From positions 1 through 5,687 of the forward strand of contig CALVPL010000132.1 of assembly GCA_944351315.1 (NCBI GenBank): a stretch of 5,687 nt of DNA, written 5' to 3'. Below the pieces are notes generated by a model. It saw nothing but the letters and a program-made list of their open reading frames with translations. It made no database searches and was not told the origin of the DNA. Source of the stretch: an uncultured Bacilli bacterium. Lineage in GTDB: Bacteria; Bacillota_I; Bacilli_A; RF39; UBA660. Shown in pieces: positions 1-3,962 of this stretch; positions within the stretch are counted from its first letter, which is position 1; each line of letters starts with the position of its first letter. The translations under genes and the position numbers were made by a program.

Positions 1-257
1 ATAACACTAACAATTGTTGGAATGAAGAAGATCAAAACACCAGCTAAAGCTCTGAAAGCTAAAGATTTTGTTGCTTTTTTAATTTCATCATCTTTAGCAG
101 CTACTACTGCTTTACCTAAATCAAGCATTCCCCAAACAATTAATAAAATAGGAATAATGATTTTAAAAACTAATAAAATATACCCAGCAATTTGCCATAT
201 ATTTGCCGTATTAGCACAGAAACCATATGAATTACCAGGTTGAACTGTTCCACTCAT
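1..257 (-). CDS. VirB2/TrbC-like small membrane protein (pilin-like), 3' end outside window
   Basis: I read this gene by translating the reverse complement: ATG at 257-255 opens a frame with no stop for 85 codons, running off the left edge. A Shine-Dalgarno GAGG (266-269) sits 8 nt before the ATG. The protein starts MSGTVQPGNSYGFCANTANI. A first long hydrophobic helix covers about residues 24-45 (GYILLVFKIIIPILLIVWGM). A charged loop at about 46-68 contains DLGKAVVAAKDDEIKKATK, and a second hydrophobic helix begins near 70 (ALAGVLIFFIPTIVSV). Two helices joined by a short basic cytoplasmic loop is the plan of VirB2/TrbC-type pilin subunits, and the IIPILL...G..DLGKAV...KKA pattern is familiar from small VirB2-like proteins of gut Bacillota. 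In known systems such subunits build a type IV secretion pilus. No other secretion gene is visible here, so the function is inference. The N-terminus shows no cleavable signal peptide. It could instead be another two-helix membrane protein such as a holin-like one. Confidence 0.72.
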   Translation of the reverse strand, partial: MSGTVQPGNSYGFCANTANIWQIAGYILLVFKIIIPILLIVWGMLDLGKAVVAAKDDEIKKATKSLAFRALAGVLIFFIPTIVSV

Positions 258-281
258 AAATTTAACCTCATTTCTACTCTT

Positions 282-310
282 ATTTTATATTCAAACTTGT
301 TACAAGTCAA
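282..310 (-). promoter_or_regulatory. Promoter of the pilin-like gene
   Basis: On the minus strand, TTGACT (-35, 305-310) and TAAAAT (-10, 282-287) are separated by exactly 17 bases (288-304), a good vegetative sigma match (5/6 at each box). Transcription would start near 275, giving a leader of about 18 nt that just holds the Shine-Dalgarno sequence at 266-269. It lies in the 76-base gap after pyk. A second TTGACA at 328-333 overlaps nothing resembling a -10 at the right distance. The match is read directly from sequence; activity is inferred. Confidence 0.68.
295..307. promoter_or_regulatory. Perfect palindrome over the -35/spacer, candidate operator
   Basis: ACTTGT-T-ACAAGT is an exact 6+6 inverted repeat with a single central base. 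It overlaps the last three bases of the -35 box (305-307) and extends into the spacer of the promoter for the pilin-like gene. That position is typical for repressor binding, since a bound dimer would block RNA polymerase. A one-base loop and the absence of a following T-run on the minus strand argue against it being a terminator for pyk. A 6-base arm can arise by chance in AT-rich DNA, so this is only a candidate. Confidence 0.4.
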
Positions 311-333
311 GTAAAATATAAAGTAAATGTCAA

Positions 334-1746
334 CTAATCAATTTCTTCAATTTTCATTAAATTAGTTGTTCTATTCTCATCAGTATTAGGAAAACCTCCA
401 GTAATAACAAGAATATCTTTACTATTTAATGGCATAAATTCTTTTGCTTTTGAAACACTTTCTTTTAAAACTTCATCCGTAGAATTCATTAAAGGCATTT
501 GCATTGGATAAATACCATAATTAAGCATTAATCTACGTCCATCTTTTTCATCTGGTGTTAAAGCTAAAATAGGAGAAACTGGACGATAATTACTAATTAA
601 TCTTGCTGTTCTACCATGAACAGTAGCTGTTGTGATTAATTTAGCATTTAAACGATTCGCTGTATCAACAACAGAAACAGCAATTGCATCACGAGCATTT
701 TCTACATGACGAACTTGTTCAATATAATTATATTCAGCATATTTTTCTGTAACTTCACAAATTTTAGCCATAGCTTCAACAGTTTCAATTGGATGCTTTC
801 CAACCGTAGTTTCACCAGATAACATAACCGCATCTGTACCATCCAAAACTGCATTAGCAATATCGCTTGTTTCAGCTCTTTTTGGTCGAGTATTTTCCAT
901 CATTGTTTCAAGCATTTCAGTTGCAACAATACAAATTTTATTCATACGACGACAAGTTTTAACCATTTTCTTTTGCTCAATTGGAACAATTTCACTTGGA
1001 ATTTCAGTTCCTAAATCTCCACGAGCAACCATAATACCATCACTAACACTTAAAATTTCTTCTAAATTTTGAATTCCTAAAGCACTTTCAATTTTACAAA
1101 TAATTTGTAAATCTTCACGATGATATTCTTTTAAAATTTCTTTAACTTCTAAAACATCTTCTTTTGTACTTACAAAAGATAAAGCTAAAAATTCACCACC
1201 ATGCTCACAAGCATATTTAATATCTTCACGATCTACTTCACTAACATATGGAATATCAAGTTTTACTCCAGGAACACTCATACTTTTACGATTACCTAAA
1301 TGTCCACCAGAAACGATTTTACAAGTAACTCCATCACTTTCAGTACTTATAACTTCTAATCTCATTTTAGCATTTTCAAGTAAAATTACATCGCCAACTT
1401 TTAAAGAATCTAAAGCTTCAGGATGATTTACACTAAATCTTTCACTAGTTCCTGTAACACTTTCTTTAACTAAACGAACATTTTTGCCATCTACTAAATC
1501 AATTCCATCATTTTCCATAACTCCACAACGAAATTCTGGACCTTTAGTATCCCATAAAATAGCTACATTCATTCCCGTTCTTTTACGTACTTCACGAGTA
1601 GAATCTAAAGCTTTTTGTCTTTCTTCTAATGTTGCATGAGAAAAGTTAATTCTAGCAATATTCATTCCTTTCAAAACCATTTGTTCCATAACGTCTGCTT
1701 CATTACTAGCAGGCCCAATACTACATACAATTTTTGTCTTTTTCAT
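334..1746 (-). CDS. pyk: Pyruvate kinase
   Basis: Catalyses phosphoenolpyruvate + ADP to pyruvate + ATP, the last step of glycolysis, in the cytosol. The 470 residues are the usual length for a three-domain enzyme without the extra C-terminal PEP-utiliser-like domain of Bacillus-type enzymes. The barrel opens with KTKIVCSIGPAS (4-14). Conserved residues present are R32, N34 and S36 (ARINFSH), D66-T67-K68 with E71 (DTKGPE; E at this place is known to go with K+ dependence), K218 and E220 (CKIES), R242-G243-D244 (ARGDLG), T276 (ATEML) and SGE 310-312. The lid domain is about 72-167 and the C-terminal effector domain about 350-470. Departures from consensus are W65 before DTKGPE, L223 where most have E, E277 for Q in ATQML, K289 for T in RPTRAE, and H377 for S in the effector loop. 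None removes a catalytic residue. The start is ATG with Shine-Dalgarno AGAGGTG (1753-1759), GAGG core 8 nt upstream. The stop is TAG with no clear terminator after it. Confidence 0.97.
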   Translation of the reverse strand: MKKTKIVCSIGPASNEADVMEQMVLKGMNIARINFSHATLEERQKALDSTREVRKRTGMNVAILWDTKGPEFRCGVMENDGIDLVDGKNVRLVKESVTGTSERFSVNHPEALDSLKVGDVILLENAKMRLEVISTESDGVTCKIVSGGHLGNRKSMSVPGVKLDIPYVSEVDREDIKYACEHGGEFLALSFVSTKEDVLEVKEILKEYHREDLQIICKIESALGIQNLEEILSVSDGIMVARGDLGTEIPSEIVPIEQKKMVKTCRRMNKICIVATEMLETMMENTRPKRAETSDIANAVLDGTDAVMLSGETTVGKHPIETVEAMAKICEVTEKYAEYNYIEQVRHVENARDAIAVSVVDTANRLNAKLITTATVHGRTARLISNYRPVSPILALTPDEKDGRRLMLNYGIYPMQMPLMNSTDEVLKESVSKAKEFMPLNSKDILVITGGFPNTDENRTTNLMKIEEID

Positions 1747-1761
1747 TTACTACACCTCTTT

Positions 1762-1790
1762 TTAACGAACATGAAAAATTTTACTATAAA
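1762..1790 (+). promoter_or_regulatory. Possible promoter of the M18 aminopeptidase gene
   Basis: TTAACG (1762-1767, 4/6 match to TTGACA) and TATAAA (1785-1790, 5/6 match to TATAAT) are 17 bases apart. Transcription would begin near 1797, leaving a leader of about 50 nt. The boxes interleave with those of the divergent pyk promoter. A second TATAAA at 1808-1813 has no good -35 at the right distance, so I prefer this pair. The -35 is weak, so confidence is limited. Confidence 0.42.
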
Positions 1791-1806
1791 TACAGAAAAA
1801 AATCAA
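1778..1806 (-). promoter_or_regulatory. Promoter of pyk
   Basis: On the minus strand, TTGATT (-35, 1801-1806) and TAAAAT (-10, 1778-1783) are exactly 17 bases apart (1784-1800). The spacing and the -10 box match those of the pilin-like gene's promoter in this window. Transcription would start near 1771, about 25 nt before the ATG, and the leader carries the AGAGGTG ribosome binding site at 1753-1759. There is no room for a riboswitch or long attenuator. Confidence 0.68.
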
Positions 1807-1838
1807 GTATAAACCAAGAAAAAAAAGACCAAACTAAC

Positions 1839-1843
1839 AAGGG
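1839..1843 (+). promoter_or_regulatory. Ribosome binding site deciding the M18 start
   Basis: AAGGG is the only purine-rich ribosome-binding match before the aminopeptidase. It touches an ATG at 1844 directly (zero spacing), which would not work, but lies 6 nt before the in-frame ATG at 1850. The start is therefore placed at 1850, two codons downstream of the longest possible frame. Confidence 0.65.
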
Positions 1844-1849
1844 ATGATT

Positions 1850-3136
1850 ATGAAAAAAGAACAATTTATGGAAAATGTAAAACAATTTATTGAAAAAGGA
1901 ACTTGCTGTTTTACATGTGTAAAAGAAATTAAAGAAAAACTAAAAAAAGAAAACTATCAAGAACTCCATGAAATAAACGAATGGAACAAATTACCTGACA
2001 AATTTTATGTAACTAGAAACGATAGTAGTCTTATTGCTATAAAAATACCCAAAAACATCAAAAATTCTTTTCATATTATTACAACTCACTTAGATACACC
2101 TGCTCTACTTTTAAAACCAAATGGAGCTTATTTAAGCGAAAATTATTTAGAATACAACGTCATGCCTTACGGTGGATTATTAAACTATGGTTGGTTAGAT
2201 AAAAATCTTTCTTTAGCTGGTAGAATTTTAATCAAAAAAAACAATACTTGGCACGCCAAAATCATCGACTTCCAAAAAACAGTAGCCGTGATTCCAAGTG
2301 TTGCAATTCATCAAAACGATAAAGCCAATTCGAATTTAGATTTAAATATGCAAACCGATCTTCAACCTGTATTTTTTCTAAGTGAAAAAACAAGTGATTG
2401 GGAAAGTTTTTTAAGAAAAGAATTAAAACTAACAAATGAAAAAATAGGCGACTACGAATTATTTTTATACGACAATTCACAACCGACACTTTTTGGCAAA
2501 ACAAATGAATTTCTCTTATCGCCAAGAATCGATAATTTAACCAGTGTCTATGCTGCTTTAGAAAGTTTCTTAGAAAGTTCATCCGAAAATATCAGTGTAT
2601 TTTGTTCCTTCAACAATGAAGAAATTGGCAGTTTAACAAAAGAAGGAGCCGATAGTAATTTTCTATTAGACACGTTAAAAAAAGTAGCAGCACTTCTAAA
2701 TGTAGACATTACCTCTACTTTTGCAAATTCTTGGATCATTAGTTCCGATAATACACATGCAATTCATCCAAACCATATAGAATATGCTGATAAAACAAGT
2801 AAAGGAATTATGGGAAAAGGATTTGCCATCATAAAAGAAACAAATTCCACAACTGATGCAATCTTTTCTACCCTTTTAAAAGATTTATGTACAGCCAAAA
2901 AAATTTTATTTCAAGACGTTACAACCAAAAACGATTTAGTCGGAGGTTCTACATTAAGTGGCCTTAGCTTACGTCATGTCAGTGTCGCATCTATTGATGT
3001 TGGAATTCCTGAGCTTGCTATGCACTCCTCTAAAGAACTTTGTGCAACCGAAGATATTTATATGCTTTACAAAATGATGAAAGAATTTTATCAAACCAAA
3101 TTTGATCAAAAAAAAGAAACTTATACATTCAAATAA
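1850..3136 (+). CDS. M18 family zinc aminopeptidase (apeB type)
   Basis: Removes N-terminal amino acids from cytosolic peptides. Family M18 enzymes use two zinc ions and form large tetrahedral dodecamers, with a preference in several members for acidic residues. The 428-residue length matches bacterial members (about 430). Blocks in order, numbered from the start at 1850: TTHLDTPALLLKPN with H80 and D82 (family form HTDSP); YGGLLNYGWLDKNLSLAGR near 107-125; IPSVAIHQN near 148; FLLSPRIDNL with zinc ligand D228; FNNEEIGS with E257 (catalytic) and E258 (zinc); SSDNTHAIHPN with D300; and DVGIPELAMHS with H392. All expected ligands are present. Deviations are FNNEEIG where the family has DNEEVG, and VGGSTLSGLS where CGSTIGPI is usual, so this is a diverged member. 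It is divergent from pyk, alone in its transcript, and ends in a terminator hairpin covering its stop codon. Substrate preference cannot be read from sequence. Confidence 0.93.
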   Translation: MKKEQFMENVKQFIEKGTCCFTCVKEIKEKLKKENYQELHEINEWNKLPDKFYVTRNDSSLIAIKIPKNIKNSFHIITTHLDTPALLLKPNGAYLSENYLEYNVMPYGGLLNYGWLDKNLSLAGRILIKKNNTWHAKIIDFQKTVAVIPSVAIHQNDKANSNLDLNMQTDLQPVFFLSEKTSDWESFLRKELKLTNEKIGDYELFLYDNSQPTLFGKTNEFLLSPRIDNLTSVYAALESFLESSSENISVFCSFNNEEIGSLTKEGADSNFLLDTLKKVAALLNVDITSTFANSWIISSDNTHAIHPNHIEYADKTSKGIMGKGFAIIKETNSTTDAIFSTLLKDLCTAKKILFQDVTTKNDLVGGSTLSGLSLRHVSVASIDVGIPELAMHSSKELCATEDIYMLYKMMKEFYQTKFDQKKETYTFK

Positions 3137-3147
3137 GTTTCTTTTTT
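3110..3147. terminator. Bidirectional intrinsic terminator shared by convergent genes
   Basis: The left arm 3110-3124 and right arm 3133-3147 pair perfectly over 15 bp, around an 8-base loop (3125-3132). The core is GAAACTTAT/ATAAGTTTC. The A-run on the left and T-run on the right give a terminal U-run to transcripts from either direction. The aminopeptidase stop codon (TAA, 3134-3136) lies inside the right arm, and the RDD stop codon (3146-3148 on the minus strand) overlaps its outer end. The last codons of the aminopeptidase therefore form half of the hairpin. Confidence 0.85.
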
Positions 3148-3886
3148 ATTCTTTCTTTTTCGTATTTTTTTTCGTTTTAGGTGTTTTAGTTTTAACAACC
3201 TTTTCAGTTTTTGCAGGTTTTTTCTCTAATTCTTTTTCCAATACTTTTTGTTCTTCTTCAATCTTTTCTAAACGATTTTCCATTTCCTCTTGTGTAAAAA
3301 CAACTTTAGTATTCGCGACAAAATCATGAAGTCCACGATTGTCTTGACGCATAACAATCATAAATAAATTAATATACATGATAATATAGCCCACTAAATT
3401 GACGTTTTGATAAACATTGTAATAATTTGAAGCATCCATAAAATAGATCACTGCAAGTAAAGCTAAAGAAATCAAAATATTTCTTAAAACTACTGCTCGA
3501 AGTAAGTAATTTACAATATTAAGTGGTTTATCATTGGCACTGACAACTCGAAGTTGAAATAATCTTTTACCTATAGTTTGTCCATCCATAAAGAAAGGTA
3601 GTACTCCAAAATAAAGTAAACTACAAACAATATCCACAAGAATTGTCGGAATATTTAAACGATACAATTCATAAGATATCGGAATAGCTGCCTCATTATA
3701 TTCTTCTTGTGAAATCTCATTTTTTTCAACTTGTTCATAAACATTAACTAGCTCATTATACTTTTCTGAATAAGCATCACGATTTGGATTTAAAAATGGA
3801 ATATATGAAAGTAACGTTACAACTAAAGATACAATCAAGATATCCAAAATAAAAGCTAACAATCTTTTAAAAAAAGTTCCTGTCAA
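3146..3886 (-). CDS. RDD family membrane protein with coiled-coil, lysine-rich tail
   Basis: A 246-residue integral membrane protein. RDD signatures are visible: R8 and D15 in the first helix (KRLLAFILDILIV), DGQTIGKRLFQLRVV at 101-115, and RQDNRGLHDFVANTKVV at 180-196. Predicted helices lie at about 8-30, 80-99, 131-150 and 163-179, with a long charged stretch at 33-75 between the first two. After the RDD domain come a Glu/Lys coiled coil (about 197-223) and a tail at 224-246 made largely of K, T and P. The family is poorly understood. Some members have been linked to ion or proton exchange, but no transport role can be assigned here. The start is TTG at 3886: the next in-frame ATG is codon 100, and GGAGG (3895-3899) sits 8 nt upstream of the TTG. 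It has its own promoter and shares a terminator with the convergent aminopeptidase. Confidence 0.9.
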   Translation of the reverse strand: MTGTFFKRLLAFILDILIVSLVVTLLSYIPFLNPNRDAYSEKYNELVNVYEQVEKNEISQEEYNEAAIPISYELYRLNIPTILVDIVCSLLYFGVLPFFMDGQTIGKRLFQLRVVSANDKPLNIVNYLLRAVVLRNILISLALLAVIYFMDASNYYNVYQNVNLVGYIIMYINLFMIVMRQDNRGLHDFVANTKVVFTQEEMENRLEKIEEEQKVLEKELEKKPAKTEKVVKTKTPKTKKNTKKKE

Positions 3887-3894
3887 AAATTTAC

Positions 3895-3899
3895 CCTCC
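3895..3899 (-). promoter_or_regulatory. Strong ribosome binding site fixing the TTG start of the RDD gene
   Basis: The minus strand reads GGGAGGG with the GGAGG core 8 nt before TTG. An ATG overlapping this site (AGATGGGAGGG) runs straight into TAA within four codons, so it cannot be the start. This is the best Shine-Dalgarno match in the window and may compensate for the weak start codon. Confidence 0.8.
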
Positions 3900-3914
3900 C
3901 ATCTGACAAAAAGA

Positions 3915-3923
3915 ATTATATCA
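3915..3923 (-). promoter_or_regulatory. Extended -10 promoter of the RDD gene
   Basis: The minus strand carries TGATATAAT: a perfect TATAAT (3915-3920) preceded by TG one base away (3922-3923), the extended -10 arrangement that works without a good -35 box. No convincing -35 is seen; the expected position falls in the T-run and hairpin base of the upstream gene's terminator. Transcription would start near 3908, about 22 nt before the TTG. Confidence 0.65.
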
Positions 3924-3930
3924 TAAGATC

Positions 3931-3962
3931 AAAAAAGAAGCTACTATTTTCTAGTAAGCTTC
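3931..3962 (-). terminator. Intrinsic terminator of the large membrane protein gene
   Basis: On the minus strand, GAAGCTTACTA pairs with TAGTAGCTTC (3937-3946 with 3952-3962). This is a 10-bp stem with one bulged T and a 5-base loop, followed by six T (3931-3936). The TAG stop codon (3944-3946) lies within the hairpin. This separates the large gene's transcript from the RDD gene. Confidence 0.82.

Noticed and set aside
22..243. Plus-strand open frame of 73 codons at the left edge
   Set aside because: It is the antisense shadow of the pilin-like gene. It has no ribosome binding site, and its composition is a mirror of the hydrophobic helices on the minus strand, which has the better start, promoter and family-like sequence.
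295..307. Palindrome as terminator of pyk
   Set aside because: The loop would be one base, the stem is only six pairs, and no T-run follows on the minus strand.
328..333. Perfect TTGACA just after the pyk stop codon, as a -35 box
   Set aside because: At 17 bases downstream the sequence is TTGACT, not a -10. The neighbouring TTGACT/TAAAAT pair with 17-base spacing explains the promoter better.
1844..1849. ATG at 1844 as the aminopeptidase start
   Set aside because: The AAGGG site ends directly against it, leaving no spacing. The ATG at 1850 has a workable 6-nt spacing.
2262..2582. Minus-strand open frame of 106 codons inside the aminopeptidase
   Set aside because: It lies wholly antisense to conserved M18 blocks and its protein is low-complexity and unfamiliar.
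2548..2739. Minus-strand open frame of 63 codons inside the aminopeptidase
   Set aside because: Antisense to the conserved NNEEIGS region, with no Shine-Dalgarno sequence seen; a shadow.
3102..3329. Plus-strand open frame of 75 codons rich in Phe and Ser
   Set aside because: It is the antisense reading of the lysine-rich tail of the RDD protein (AAA/AAG read backward gives Phe/Leu codons) and it crosses the shared terminator.
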